Shown: positions 1-9,190, counted from the stretch's first letter. The stretch is 21,325 bases of DNA from GYS-P2D sp964414425 (GCA_964414425.1 CAYPWL010000050.1:1-21325), one strand, 5' to 3'. Numbers and translations: made by a program. Notes: generated from the sequence alone by a model not told the origin.

Positions 1-52
1 ATGTAAATTTAATGTTAACTATAATTGACTTTAAGTAACATTAGATTTACAT
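1..52. repeat. Near-perfect inverted repeat before the first gene
   Basis: Bases 1-14 and 39-52 are inverted copies of each other (13 of 14 pairs match), separated by 24 bases. The repeat ends seven bases before the protease ATG at 60. It could be an operator or the terminator of a gene left of the window. There is no clean T-run, so its role is open. Confidence 0.5.
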
Positions 53-59
53 TTAGAGT

Positions 60-887
60 ATGTCTAAGTATTTAATTCATACTCTTCTATCTTTTGGCCT
101 GCTGATTAGCACGTTACAGGGCCTATCTGCCGAGGATAGATTGGAGATTGACTTTACCTTAGTCGAAGGGAGGATATTGATTGACGGACACTTAAGCGGT
201 CATGATGGGGTTTTCATATTTGATACAGGAACGCCGGAGATTATTATTAATGACCGCAATGTTGCTTCGGGGGATTTCTTAAGGTCAGTACAGGGCAACC
301 ATCCTGTGGCAATCAAGGAGGTGGACTTCATACGTCTTGCTGATTATACATTGCCATGGGGGAGTGCGCTGCTACATATGGATCTGTCAGAGCTGGTTGG
401 AGATATGGATCAGAAGGTCTTAGGGATATTAGGGTGGTCAGCATTTGACGCCGATCAGCCGATATTTATCAATTATAGAGATAGCAAGATCATCGTAGGT
501 AGGCCCGAGTTTACTACCGATATGCTTCAGTCCAATCATGTCATCAGGTTAAACCTTAGAGAGGTCGGTGATGAGCTACCTACAGTCGAAATAGAAGTCA
601 ACCAACAGGTATTAACCTTTGCATTTGATACGGGAGCGCCATTGCATGCTATTGGTCCTCAGAACATGGATCAAACAAGGGGAGATGTATTCCAAGAGTC
701 TATCAAGATCGAAGGAGCGATCACTATTAAGGAAAATCAATTTAGAGTGGAGGATATGGAAGCCTTTGATGAGTTCGATGGTATCTTAAGCGTCAACGCA
801 CTCAATACTAACTATGTGGTGATCGATCGCAGAGCCCAACGTGTTTATTTATTCTGGGATGAGCAAGAGATCGATGCAGGATTATGA
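60..887 (+). CDS. Secreted retropepsin-like aspartyl protease, duplicated domain
   Basis: This 275-residue protein has an N-terminal hydrophobic stretch (about residues 4-22) that reads as a signal peptide, so it is probably periplasmic or outer-membrane exposed. Two retropepsin-like units follow. The first has FIFDTGTPEI with D55-T56-G57 and a hydrophobic-hydrophobic-Gly partner at GILG (122-125). The second has FAFDTGAPL with D190-T191-G192 and GILS (241-244). Paired DTG motifs on one chain resemble bacterial Asp_protease_2 proteins, in which the two halves supply the two catalytic aspartates. The substrate cannot be inferred. It lies alone on the plus strand and its stop overlaps the stop of the convergent transporter gene by six bases. 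The ATG at 60 is the first in frame and gives the complete signal peptide. Confidence 0.8.
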   Translation: MSKYLIHTLLSFGLLISTLQGLSAEDRLEIDFTLVEGRILIDGHLSGHDGVFIFDTGTPEIIINDRNVASGDFLRSVQGNHPVAIKEVDFIRLADYTLPWGSALLHMDLSELVGDMDQKVLGILGWSAFDADQPIFINYRDSKIIVGRPEFTTDMLQSNHVIRLNLREVGDELPTVEIEVNQQVLTFAFDTGAPLHAIGPQNMDQTRGDVFQESIKIEGAITIKENQFRVEDMEAFDEFDGILSVNALNTNYVVIDRRAQRVYLFWDEQEIDAGL

Positions 888-1895
888 TCCTGTCAGAAAC
901 TTCATCATAAATACAAGGATGACACTGATCGCTAAGCCAAGGAATACTTTGGCTAAGTCCATGCCTATAGCCTTGAGCTTAGAGGATTCTATCTTACCAT
1001 TTAGCCTAAAATTCATGGCGATTTCACGACCCGCTAACAAGCCTATGAATACCCAAGTCGTACTCATAGGAAGCTTAGCATCCCAGAGGCCTAGTATGTC
1101 TTGCTTGAAGATCAATAGTACTATACCATAAATCAGATCGATAAAGGTTGCTGATCTGATATCATCTGTATTCGTTTTAGCCCGTACGATATCCTGAATT
1201 TTTCCACCACGAGAGTAGAAGATATAACCCAATAATCCTACTAATATGATTAACGAGATGACAAACGTCATGATACTCATATCATCTTTACCCAGATAGA
1301 CATAGATATTAGCCAAGTCTTGCGTGAGCCACTGCGTCCACAGGAATCCAGTTGAGAACCACTGTGCACCAACCCAAAACTTGCGGTTCGTCCATATCCC
1401 ACGGTCGCCGCTATCCATAGGGTAGGCCAAGAACCGCTTTTCAGTCGCTTTAGTGATGAGTGTATATATGATGGCTCCCATGCCAAATGCTATGAGATAA
1501 CCCATAACAGACTTAGTTACCATACCTGGCAGGCTCTTCGCACTGAAGAATGTCAAGATTAGGAATGTCGTACTTACAGGTATGCCGAGCCTGGTCAGGG
1601 CTAACAGCACCAGTGGAGGTAATGCATAATACCAAGTGAGTTCGTCGACTATATCGATCTTGTCCAATCGTCCAAATGCAATATCATTGCCGCCTAAGCC
1701 TAATGAATCTCCCATACCGAGATATCCGATGATCAGGATGGCAACCATGATACTCCCGGCAAATGCCCAGAGTTCATACCATTTTCGACTTTTCTCATTG
1801 GAGGTTAGGAAGGTCCCGAGCGTTTGAATAACGTCGTTTCCTACTACAGAATAAGCAGCGAAGGAAAACCCAAACCACATGACGACCTCAGACAA
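882..1895 (-). CDS. PiT/PHO4-like inorganic phosphate transporter, divergent
   Basis: This is a 337-residue polytopic inner membrane protein with about eight to ten hydrophobic segments. Two short motifs recall PiT-family phosphate permeases: VVGNDVIQT near residues 18-25, in place of the usual GANDVAN signature, and GIPVSTT at 104-110, in place of GxPVSTTH. Polar, charged loops around residues 135-170 and 230-245 separate helix groups. The family couples phosphate uptake to Na+ or H+. The signature is divergent enough that the substrate is uncertain. The gene lies 68 bases downstream of a Na/Pi cotransporter homologue on the same strand, which supports a phosphate role and co-transcription. 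It converges with the aspartyl protease, sharing six bases at the stops. Confidence 0.7.
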   Translation of the reverse strand: MSEVVMWFGFSFAAYSVVGNDVIQTLGTFLTSNEKSRKWYELWAFAGSIMVAILIIGYLGMGDSLGLGGNDIAFGRLDKIDIVDELTWYYALPPLVLLALTRLGIPVSTTFLILTFFSAKSLPGMVTKSVMGYLIAFGMGAIIYTLITKATEKRFLAYPMDSGDRGIWTNRKFWVGAQWFSTGFLWTQWLTQDLANIYVYLGKDDMSIMTFVISLIILVGLLGYIFYSRGGKIQDIVRAKTNTDDIRSATFIDLIYGIVLLIFKQDILGLWDAKLPMSTTWVFIGLLAGREIAMNFRLNGKIESSKLKAIGMDLAKVFLGLAISVILVFMMKFLTGS

Positions 1896-1963
1896 CTAAT
1901 CAGACTTTGTTCGCGGTAAAATTAATTCAATTTTAAGCTTGTACTAACTACACTACGAGATAA

Positions 1964-3661
1964 TCAAATATTACTTCCGCTTTTATTGGCTATCATATCA
2001 TTGGAGATGTCATATAACCGGTCTCCTATATTCTCACAGATCGATATCATCTTAATAAATAGTAGCGTACCCTTTAGGTTAAAATCAAATTCATCCTTAT
2101 TCTCTATACTGATCTCATTGGCCTTGTCACGATGTTGATTGATCACTCGTTCCACCTCTGATGCTTCAGCGAGTTCTACATCAGCATAATTATCCTTTTC
2201 CAGATTTTGTATGAGGATCTGGATTGCATGTTGCACACTATCCATGATTTTATATAGTTCTGTGCGCTGTAGTGGCGTAAGCCAGACTTTCGTCTCGGAT
2301 TTTTCCTTGATATACTGCCCGAGATTGAGGGTGAGATCAGCGATCCTGCACATGTTTTGGCTCATTCTAAAATACGTGCCCACGTTGCGTACGATCTGTT
2401 GACTATTACCGGTATTGGAATATTTGAATGACTTATCCTCTATGCGATCCTTGAGGGCAAAAAGTTGGATATAATGCTGCTCTATGCGATCAAATAAGTC
2501 TTTCTGCTCATCCTTACTGATGGATTTAAACTCTTTTTCGATGAGATTATGCATCGTCTCGATATGCTGGCCCTGCAGCAATAGCTGATGTTGTATTTCG
2601 AGCGGTGACAGCTCGGATAGTGTGATGGCCTGTTTATTGGGGCTGGCAGATAGATTTTTATTTCCACGTGGCAAGGTCCAATCGGCCATTCTTATCAGAA
2701 ATGGTATGAAGAACACCAGTATCAATGTATTGAGCACATTAAAAGAGGTGTGAAAGGCAGCTAAACCTATTGTCGATAACTCTTTGGATGCAAAGGCATT
2801 CGTACGGTTAGTAATAACATCAAAGATCCCCTCGAGTAAATCCAACACAGCTGGCGTCAACAAGAACATGATGAGTGCGCCCAGCACATTGAATAGAGTA
2901 TGTATACGAGCTGAATGCCTCGAGTCTTTATTGCCTACCACAGCTGCGACCTCAGCAGTAAAGCAGGTGCCGATGTTCTCTCCGATGATCATGTATGCCG
3001 CCAGATCGACAGATATCCAGCCATTGAAGGTCATGGCTAAGGTCAATGTCATAGAGGCCGACGAAGACTGTACGATCAAGGTGATAACCAACCCTATGAT
3101 GATGAATAGGAGATTAGACAGTAGTCCAAACGAGGTAAATCCTTTTATGAAATCGAAGACTTCTTGATTTTGAAAAGAGGGTACAGAGGCTTTGAGGAAG
3201 TCTAATCCTATAAACAAAAGGGCAAACCCGATCGCTGTCTCGCCCCAGGCTTTGTACTTTTTGTCCGATCTGAAAAATAAGGGTACCGCAACGGCCAATA
3301 TGGGCAGTGTCAAGGAACTCAGCTTAAATAAAAACCCTCCAAAGGATACAATCCATGCCGTAATCGTGGTCCCGATATTGGCACCCATAATAAGGCCTAC
3401 AGATTGTCTCACAGAGATCATCCCAGCATTGACCAGGCTAATAATCATCACCGTAGAGGCGGATGAGGACTGTATCAATGAGGTAAATAACGTCCCAAAG
3501 GCGATACCATTGAAGTTGCTGCGTGTAAGACGCCTTAATAGTGAGCGCAATTGTCCACCGGATGCCCTCTGGATACCATCACTGAGCACTTTCATACCAT
3601 AGATGAATAGCGCCAGTGAACCTGTTACTTGCAATATGACTATTAAATTACTCCAACTCAC
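1964..3661 (-). CDS. Na/Pi cotransporter family protein with C-terminal PhoU-like domain
   Basis: The 565-residue protein has the NptA/YjbB layout. The N-terminal half (to about residue 335) carries two inverted Na_Pi_cotrans repeats, each with a QSSSAS motif (64-69 and 199-204) and a G-x-N-I-G-T motif (GANIGTT 93-99, GENIGTC 227-233). The C-terminal third (about 345-560) is hydrophilic and helical, matching the PhoU-like region of this family. The family moves inorganic phosphate with sodium; bacterial YjbB-type members can export it. It is first in a two-gene minus-strand unit with the PiT-like permease and diverges from pyrG across about 190 bases that must hold both promoters. Confidence 0.88.
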   Translation of the reverse strand: MSWSNLIVILQVTGSLALFIYGMKVLSDGIQRASGGQLRSLLRRLTRSNFNGIAFGTLFTSLIQSSSASTVMIISLVNAGMISVRQSVGLIMGANIGTTITAWIVSFGGFLFKLSSLTLPILAVAVPLFFRSDKKYKAWGETAIGFALLFIGLDFLKASVPSFQNQEVFDFIKGFTSFGLLSNLLFIIIGLVITLIVQSSSASMTLTLAMTFNGWISVDLAAYMIIGENIGTCFTAEVAAVVGNKDSRHSARIHTLFNVLGALIMFLLTPAVLDLLEGIFDVITNRTNAFASKELSTIGLAAFHTSFNVLNTLILVFFIPFLIRMADWTLPRGNKNLSASPNKQAITLSELSPLEIQHQLLLQGQHIETMHNLIEKEFKSISKDEQKDLFDRIEQHYIQLFALKDRIEDKSFKYSNTGNSQQIVRNVGTYFRMSQNMCRIADLTLNLGQYIKEKSETKVWLTPLQRTELYKIMDSVQHAIQILIQNLEKDNYADVELAEASEVERVINQHRDKANEISIENKDEFDFNLKGTLLFIKMISICENIGDRLYDISNDMIANKSGSNI

Positions 3662-3821
3662 TGCATAAGAAATGGTGCGCCAAGATAATCATCTTAACCT
3701 CGTCAGCGTCTCAGAATGTGCAGAAGCAAATTATTCTTTCAGCAAACTATATAAAGGAACAGATCAAATGTTTTTTTGATATCTATGTCAGAGATTATGA
3801 TCGCTCCTCGACAAAAACATA

Positions 3822-3829
3822 TACCTTTA
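3822..3829 (+). promoter_or_regulatory. Candidate -7 box for pyrG
   Basis: TACCTTTA resembles the Bacteroidota -7 consensus TANNTTTG and lies 25 bases before the pyrG ATG. No TTG is found at the expected upstream spacing, so the call is weak. Confidence 0.3.
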
Positions 3830-3854
3830 ATTACCGTATTGAAATCAGCTTAAA

Positions 3855-5486
3855 ATGTCCAAATTCATCTTCGTTACGGGCGGGGTTACCTCATCTTTAG
3901 GTAAAGGAATTATCTCCTCATCGTTAGCCAAATTGCTACAAGATCGAGGCCTCAGTGTTACCATTCAAAAGTTTGATCCATACATTAATGTCGATCCTGG
4001 CACGCTTAATCCCTATGAGCATGGAGAGTGCTTCGTTACGGACGATGGCGCAGAGACTGACTTAGATCTTGGGCATTATGAGCGATTTCTCAATATCAAT
4101 ACTTCACAAGCTAATAACGTAACGACTGGTAGGATCTACCAGACAGTCATCAACAAGGAGCGAGAAGGGGCTTACCTCGGTAAGACGGTACAGATTATCC
4201 CGCATATCACGGATGAGATCAAGCGGAGAATCAGATTGCTCGAGGAGGATAATAAGTATGATGTAATCATCACAGAGTTAGGTGGTACGGTCGGAGATAT
4301 AGAGTCACTGCCTTATCTGGAGGCATTACGTCAGATCAAGAGAGAGCTCAAAAAGAAAGATTGCCTCGTCATTCACTTAACGCTGATACCTTATCTGAGA
4401 GCAGCTGGAGAACACAAGACTAAGCCGACACAGCACTCCGTCAAGGAGCTACAGATGGCCGGTATAATACCTGATATATTAGTCTGTCGCACAGAGTCTG
4501 CCATCTCGGAAGAGATCAAAGAGAAGTTGGCCCTGTTCTGCAACGTGGAGAAGCGCAATGTAATCGAAGCGGTAGATGCTGATACCATATATAGAGTGCC
4601 GCTGCTGATGGAACAGGAGCAACTCGATGACATCGTCATAGAGCATCTTGAGTTGGACCCACCTAAGTTGCTCAGCCTGACGAAGTGGAAAGAATTTTTA
4701 TTCAGATATAATAACCCTCGACATGAGGTCAACATAGTCTTAGTCGGTAAGTATAATGAGCTTGCAGATGCCTACAAGTCTATCTATGAGGCAATCGGCC
4801 ATGCAGGTGCTATGAACTACTGCAAGGTCAACGTAATCCCAATCCACTCCGAAAATCTCGATGATACTAATCTGCCATTAGAGATCCATAAAATCCATGG
4901 CCTGATAGTAGCGCCAGGATTTGGCGATCGAGGAATTGAGGGTAAGATCAAGGCTGTCCAATATGTGCGAGAGAATAAGATACCATTCTTGGGGATATGT
5001 CTGGGTATGCAGTGTGCTGTAGTGGAGTACTGTCGCAACGTCGTAGGCCTAAGTGATGCTGCCTCATCAGAAGTCAATCCCGAAGCCGCTCATCTGGTGA
5101 TCGACCTGATGTTAGATCAAAAGAAGATCAGCCAAAAAGGAGGTACTATGAGATTAGGTGCTTATGCCTGTGATATCAAGGAAGGTACTCAAGCCGCACA
5201 GATCTATGGTCTGCAGACGCAGATCTCTGAGCGACATAGACATCGCTATGAGTTTAACAATAAGTACAAGGAGCAGATTGAGTCTTTCGGTATGGTCCCT
5301 TCGGGTATTAATCCCGAGAATGACTTAGTTGAAATCGTAGAGATTCCTGATCATCCATTTTATGTAGGTGTGCAGTTTCACCCGGAGTATAAGAGTCGAG
5401 TAGAGGCTCCGCACCCGCTATTCGTAGCGCTCGTAGAGGCTGCTATTGAGTATAAAGGCAACAAGAGCTTAGCTTCGTCAATATAG
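3855..5486 (+). CDS. pyrG: CTP synthase (glutamine-hydrolysing)
   Basis: CTP synthase makes CTP from UTP, ATP and glutamine, the last step of de novo pyrimidine nucleotide synthesis in the cytosol. The protein is 543 residues, normal for the family. The N-terminal synthetase domain starts with FVTGGVTSSLGKG (6-18), the P-loop, and contains the conserved DPYINVDPGT (41-50) and ELGGTVGDIES regions. The C-terminal class I glutamine amidotransferase domain (about 290-535) has the nucleophile C382 in GICLGMQ and the His-Glu pair H509/E511 in FHPEY. All key residues are intact. The start gives the canonical MSKFIFVTGG N-terminus. The next gene begins on the base after the stop, so the two are co-transcribed. 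Confidence 0.98.
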   Translation: MSKFIFVTGGVTSSLGKGIISSSLAKLLQDRGLSVTIQKFDPYINVDPGTLNPYEHGECFVTDDGAETDLDLGHYERFLNINTSQANNVTTGRIYQTVINKEREGAYLGKTVQIIPHITDEIKRRIRLLEEDNKYDVIITELGGTVGDIESLPYLEALRQIKRELKKKDCLVIHLTLIPYLRAAGEHKTKPTQHSVKELQMAGIIPDILVCRTESAISEEIKEKLALFCNVEKRNVIEAVDADTIYRVPLLMEQEQLDDIVIEHLELDPPKLLSLTKWKEFLFRYNNPRHEVNIVLVGKYNELADAYKSIYEAIGHAGAMNYCKVNVIPIHSENLDDTNLPLEIHKIHGLIVAPGFGDRGIEGKIKAVQYVRENKIPFLGICLGMQCAVVEYCRNVVGLSDAASSEVNPEAAHLVIDLMLDQKKISQKGGTMRLGAYACDIKEGTQAAQIYGLQTQISERHRHRYEFNNKYKEQIESFGMVPSGINPENDLVEIVEIPDHPFYVGVQFHPEYKSRVEAPHPLFVALVEAAIEYKGNKSLASSI

Positions 5487-6017
5487 ATGCGTAAGCTTAA
5501 ACTTGACGAGCTGGGTCGATTAGATCGGACAGGATATCAGTCCGCCGATAAAATACCTATCACCGTTATCCTTGATAACATCCGATCAGGCATGAATGTA
5601 GGCTCATTCTTTAGGACGTCAGATGCCTATAGGATAGAGCACATCATACTCTGTGGTATCACAGCTCGACCACCTCATAAAGAGATATTAAAGACGGCTA
5701 TCGGTGCCACTGATACGGTTACGTGGAGTTATGTCAAGGACGTCTCTGAGGCTGTCACTCAAGTAAGATCGGATGGATACCACATCGTCGGTATCGAGCA
5801 GACTGATGAGTCTACGAGATTGGCGCATTATAAAGTTTCTACAGATAAGAAGTATGCCTTGGTATTCGGCAATGAAGTCAATGGACTGAGTGCAGAAGTG
5901 CTTCCACTGCTGGACGAGTGTATTGAGATTGCCCAATATGGCACCAAGCACTCGCTTAATGTATCAGTATGTGGTGGAGTGGTGTTGTGGCATTTTGCTA
6001 CGCCATATTATCTATAG
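5487..6017 (+). CDS. SpoU/TrmH-family RNA 2'-O-methyltransferase
   Basis: This 176-residue SPOUT-fold enzyme transfers a methyl group from S-adenosylmethionine to a ribose 2'-OH in tRNA or rRNA. The three SpoU motifs are present: NVGSFFRTSDA (motif 1, with the conserved N and R), LVFGNEVNGLS (motif 2) and IAQYGTKHSLNVSVCGGVVLW (motif 3, with the SLNVSVC knot segment; the run is given here only to locate it near the C-terminus). It is a minimal catalytic domain without an added RNA-binding domain, so the target base is not readable. The ATG follows the pyrG stop directly, consistent with coupled translation. Its 3' end overlaps the convergent outer membrane protein gene by ten bases. Confidence 0.9.
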   Translation: MRKLKLDELGRLDRTGYQSADKIPITVILDNIRSGMNVGSFFRTSDAYRIEHIILCGITARPPHKEILKTAIGATDTVTWSYVKDVSEAVTQVRSDGYHIVGIEQTDESTRLAHYKVSTDKKYALVFGNEVNGLSAEVLPLLDECIEIAQYGTKHSLNVSVCGGVVLWHFATPYYL

Positions 6018-6688
6018 TCTAACCGAACTCCTACTCGCAGACCTATACCTAATTGTCCAGCAGACGTGGATACGTTATTAGTGTCTAAGCCAAAGACTGG
6101 CGCAAGCTCGTGCCAAGATATATCGGGATAGTATCTGTAGCGCAAGATGGGCGTAAGTGTGATGATGTCTGTCACGCCGATATCGAGGCCTAAACCAGCT
6201 TGTGCTGTAAAGTCAAAATTGCCATCTCTAAAGTCTCCATTTACGGCCTTAGTAGAGAAGTCTGCTCCGATTCCCGCAAGGAGAAAGAAGCCCTTTTTAA
6301 AGAAAGTGCCTTGCTTGCTAAAAGTCGGACAGTCACAATCTCCGATGAGATCTAATACATATAGATGAGCATTGATACCACCGCCGATCTGACGCAGTCC
6401 GAGATCTACATTAGCAAACTGGAGATCAGTACTTGCCTGCTGATAACTGATATACGGATAGAACTCAATCCGCTGATCTCTAAGCCTAAACCAATAATCT
6501 AAGGTCACCCCAACTGAAGATGAAAAGATTCGATCATTGTTAGAGATGAGGTTAGCGTCATTCCTAAAAAAGTCATTCCATCCAGCGTAATTATTGGTAT
6601 TGTAGAATGCACTAACTCCAACTTGGCTATAGAGGCCTTGAGTCAGAAAGAAAAGGAGCACCGCAACGAATGTCTGTTTGATCGCCAT
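6008..6688 (-). CDS. Outer membrane beta-barrel protein, unknown function
   Basis: This 226-residue protein begins with a clear signal peptide (about residues 1-21, ending at LYSQ). The rest alternates polar and hydrophobic residues in strand-like runs rich in Y, F and G, such as ITLTPILRYRYY and GIGLRVGVRLDYR at the C-terminus. It ends in a strand, as expected for an outer membrane barrel of about eight strands. A cysteine pair sits in GDCDCPTF (near 115-121), probably in an extracellular loop. It resembles the loosely defined porin-family/OmpW-like barrels common in Bacteroidota. The gene diverges from rimO and converges with the RNA methyltransferase. No substrate can be proposed. Confidence 0.7.
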   Translation of the reverse strand: MAIKQTFVAVLLFFLTQGLYSQVGVSAFYNTNNYAGWNDFFRNDANLISNNDRIFSSSVGVTLDYWFRLRDQRIEFYPYISYQQASTDLQFANVDLGLRQIGGGINAHLYVLDLIGDCDCPTFSKQGTFFKKGFFLLAGIGADFSTKAVNGDFRDGNFDFTAQAGLGLDIGVTDIITLTPILRYRYYPDISWHELAPVFGLDTNNVSTSAGQLGIGLRVGVRLDYR

Positions 6689-6763
6689 ATATTTTCTAAC
6701 GCATACAGGACGCCTATCATTTTATAAACCGCACTGAAAACTGTAATTGATCAGCATGGATTC

Positions 6764-6771
6764 TATCTTTG
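6764..6771 (+). promoter_or_regulatory. Candidate -7 box for rimO
   Basis: TATCTTTG matches the Bacteroidota consensus TANNTTTG exactly. It ends seven bases before the rimO ATG, so transcription would start at or within a base or two of the start codon. A TTG lies upstream at 6747-6749, but its 14-base spacer is shorter than the usual 17-20. Confidence 0.45.
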
Positions 6772-6778
6772 CAATCGC

Positions 6779-8089
6779 ATGAAGACTAAGAAGCTGAAAG
6801 AAAAAGTAGAGGTGATCACCCTGGGGTGTAGCAAGAATCTTGTCGATTCTGAAAACATAGTTACCCAACTCAAGGGCAATGAGATCAACGCATATCACGA
6901 GCATGAGGATGACAATCCAGATGTCGTCATCGTCAATACTTGCGGATTCATCGACTTGGCTAAAGAAGAATCAGTCAACACTATCCTCGCCAATGTCGAG
7001 CGTAAGAAGGCTGGTGAAATAGAAAAGCTATATGTCACAGGATGCCTATCACAACGATATAAGGACGATCTCGAAGTAGAAATCCCCGAGGTGGATGCAT
7101 ACTTCGGTACAATGGAGTTGCCGGGCATCTTAGCAAAGTTTAATGCGGACTATCAGCATGAGCTGATCGGAGAGCGCAAGATCTCTACTTTGCCTCACTA
7201 TGCCTATCTCAAGATATCTGAGGGCTGTAATCGTACCTGTTCATTTTGTGCGATCCCGTTGATGCGAGGCAAGCATATATCCCGACCGATACCAGATCTG
7301 GTAAGAGAGGCGAAAGAGCTTGCTAAGCGTGGCGTTAAGGAACTCATGTTAATAGCGCAGGAGCTGACCTATTACGGATTAGACATCTACAAGAAGCGAG
7401 AGCTGCCACAACTGCTCAGAGCACTATCAGAAGTCGAGGGCATCGAGTGGATCAGATTGCACTATGCATATCCAACTAAGTTTCCGACGGAGATATTTGA
7501 AGTCATGGCAGAACTGCCTAAGGTGTGCAACTATCTCGATATCCCACTGCAGCACGGCAATGACGCTGTACTGGATAGGATGCGACGACATATCACACAG
7601 GCAGAGATGCGGGACTTGATACAGCATGCTAAGCGTGTCGTGCCTAATATTGCGATCCGTACTACCTTTATGGTCGGATTCCCGGGTGAGACGGATGCTG
7701 AGTTTCAGGATATGTGCGACTTCGTCGAGGATATGAATTTTGATCGGGTAGGTGTATTTCAATATTCACACGAGGAGGACACTACGGCGCATGAACTGAC
7801 TGACGATGTACCAGCAGAGATTAAGGCTGAGCGTGCTAACAAACTGATGGACATCCAGCGTGACATCTCATACAATCATAATGAAGCGCGCATCGGCCAA
7901 GAGCTAAAAGTCCTTGTAGATCGCAAAGAAGGTGGATACTTCGTAGGACGTACTGAGTATGACTCACCTGAGGTGGACAACGAAGTGTTGATAGATGCTA
8001 AGAAACACTATCTCCGCATCGGAGACTTCGCCATGATCAAGATCACCGGTTCAGAGGATTATGACCTCTATGGTGATCCTATAGTCTAA
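6779..8089 (+). CDS. rimO: Ribosomal protein S12 methylthiotransferase RimO
   Basis: RimO is a radical-SAM enzyme with two iron-sulphur clusters that adds a methylthio group to a conserved aspartate of ribosomal protein S12. The 436-residue protein has the N-terminal UPF0004 domain with cluster ligands C17, C55 and C89, then the radical-SAM motif CNRTCSFC (C150, C154, C157), and GKHISRP typical of RimO rather than MiaB. A C-terminal TRAM domain occupies about residues 370-436. Length and motifs are those of an intact enzyme. It probably heads a transcription unit with the membrane protein and msrB genes that follow. The ATG at 6779 lies almost on the predicted transcription start. Confidence 0.96.
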   Translation: MKTKKLKEKVEVITLGCSKNLVDSENIVTQLKGNEINAYHEHEDDNPDVVIVNTCGFIDLAKEESVNTILANVERKKAGEIEKLYVTGCLSQRYKDDLEVEIPEVDAYFGTMELPGILAKFNADYQHELIGERKISTLPHYAYLKISEGCNRTCSFCAIPLMRGKHISRPIPDLVREAKELAKRGVKELMLIAQELTYYGLDIYKKRELPQLLRALSEVEGIEWIRLHYAYPTKFPTEIFEVMAELPKVCNYLDIPLQHGNDAVLDRMRRHITQAEMRDLIQHAKRVVPNIAIRTTFMVGFPGETDAEFQDMCDFVEDMNFDRVGVFQYSHEEDTTAHELTDDVPAEIKAERANKLMDIQRDISYNHNEARIGQELKVLVDRKEGGYFVGRTEYDSPEVDNEVLIDAKKHYLRIGDFAMIKITGSEDYDLYGDPIV

Positions 8090-8126
8090 GCCAGAACTAA
8101 GGACATTCATTGTTGTTTCCATAGAC

Positions 8127-8588
8127 ATGAACGACAATTCTGATAATCCCAAACTATTCGATAAGGAGATCAATCCATATCACCAGTGCTTGGTGGCATT
8201 GATAGCGATTCCAGCATTTACCTTGTTGTTTTATATCCCTCATTGGATTGGCATTATAGATGTGCCGCAGCACCAAGCTTGGACCGTCTCAGCGTCTATG
8301 GTGCTCATGTTTGCGGTCTGCAACAGCGTTTTGAGTCTTAGCGCGGACAATGTTACGCCTTATTGGAACAAGTCGATATACTCCTTCATCGTTGTATGTG
8401 TATTAGGAGGGGCGATGGCTTGGTGGTTTTCTGGTTTGAGTATTGGAGAGGCCAAGTCGTTTAAGTGGATCTATGTAGTATTCACTTTTGGCTACTTGCT
8501 TTTTCTATCGATCGTATCCCTAATGAGGAAGATCGTATTGATTGCACAAAAACAGGATAAAGGACTCCGTGGAGAGTCAGATGAATAA
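8127..8588 (+). CDS. Conserved-type membrane protein, four helices, unknown function
   Basis: I do not recognise this 153-residue protein. It has a polar N-terminus (about 1-20), then four hydrophobic segments at roughly 22-45, 52-75, 85-105 and 113-133, ending in a charged tail (MRKIVLIAQKQDK onward). It has no cysteine pairs or catalytic signatures. It lies 37 bases after rimO and 14 bases before msrB on the same strand, so it is probably part of that transcription unit. Confidence 0.7.
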   Translation: MNDNSDNPKLFDKEINPYHQCLVALIAIPAFTLLFYIPHWIGIIDVPQHQAWTVSASMVLMFAVCNSVLSLSADNVTPYWNKSIYSFIVVCVLGGAMAWWFSGLSIGEAKSFKWIYVVFTFGYLLFLSIVSLMRKIVLIAQKQDKGLRGESDE

Positions 8589-8602
8589 TAGAATAAAGAA
8601 CT

Positions 8603-9151
8603 ATGAATAAGATTTTGATATTACTATCGCTCTGTATCATGAGCTGCCAAGCCAAGTCGCAACGAGCATTGGCCGCTGAGGATGCCGTCAAAGAACAGCA
8701 TTATACCCCTAAGGCAGAGTTTCCCGATGAAGTTGTACCTGTAGAGAAGTCGTATGACGAGTGGGAAGCAGAGCTGACCAGATTAGAGTACTCTGTACTG
8801 CGCAATGCGGGTACCGAGAGAGCCTTTTCTGGAGACCTATGGAATCATAAAGAGGATGGTATCTATAGCTGTCGAGGATGTGGGTTGGCGCTGTTCGACT
8901 CCAACACGAAGTATAAGTCGGGTACTGGATGGCCGAGCTTCTGGCAGCCGATCAAGGCTGAGTACGTAGGAGAGGATACCGATTATAAGTTGGGCTATGC
9001 ACGTACGGAGGTGCACTGTGCCAGATGCGAAGGGCATCTTGGTCATGTATTTAATGATGGGCCAAGGCCTACAGGTCTGCGATACTGCATGAACTCAGTA
9101 TCACTGGACTTCGTACCACGAATCAATGATGTTACTAAAGTAGAAGAGTAA
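8603..9151 (+). CDS. msrB: Lipoprotein peptide-methionine (R)-S-oxide reductase MsrB
   Basis: MsrB reduces methionine-R-sulphoxide in oxidised proteins. The N-terminus (MNKILILLSLCIMSC) is a lipoprotein signal with C15 as the acylation site, so this copy acts outside the cytoplasm, on the periplasmic face of a membrane. The SelR domain spans about residues 50-172. It contains the zinc ligands C90/C93 and C139/C142, the substrate motif GTGWPSFW and the catalytic C162 in RYCMNS. All are intact. Being tethered in the envelope, it would need an electron supply by a membrane thiol relay, which is not encoded here. It is the last gene of the rimO unit, followed by a strong hairpin terminator. Confidence 0.93.
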   Translation: MNKILILLSLCIMSCQAKSQRALAAEDAVKEQHYTPKAEFPDEVVPVEKSYDEWEAELTRLEYSVLRNAGTERAFSGDLWNHKEDGIYSCRGCGLALFDSNTKYKSGTGWPSFWQPIKAEYVGEDTDYKLGYARTEVHCARCEGHLGHVFNDGPRPTGLRYCMNSVSLDFVPRINDVTKVEE

Positions 9152-9159
9152 AATAAAAG

Positions 9160-9190
9160 AAAAGGGTAACGACCTTTCGTTACCCTTTTT
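9160..9190 (+). terminator. Rho-independent terminator after msrB
   Basis: A perfect 13-bp stem (9160-9172 paired with 9177-9189) with a CCTT tetraloop ends in a T-run, nine bases after the msrB stop. It is the strongest terminator in the window and closes the rimO unit. Confidence 0.9.

Noticed and set aside
2784..3602. Long plus-strand open frames opposite the Na/Pi transporter gene
   Set aside because: They are antisense to a well-supported gene and show no recognisable domain or sensible composition.
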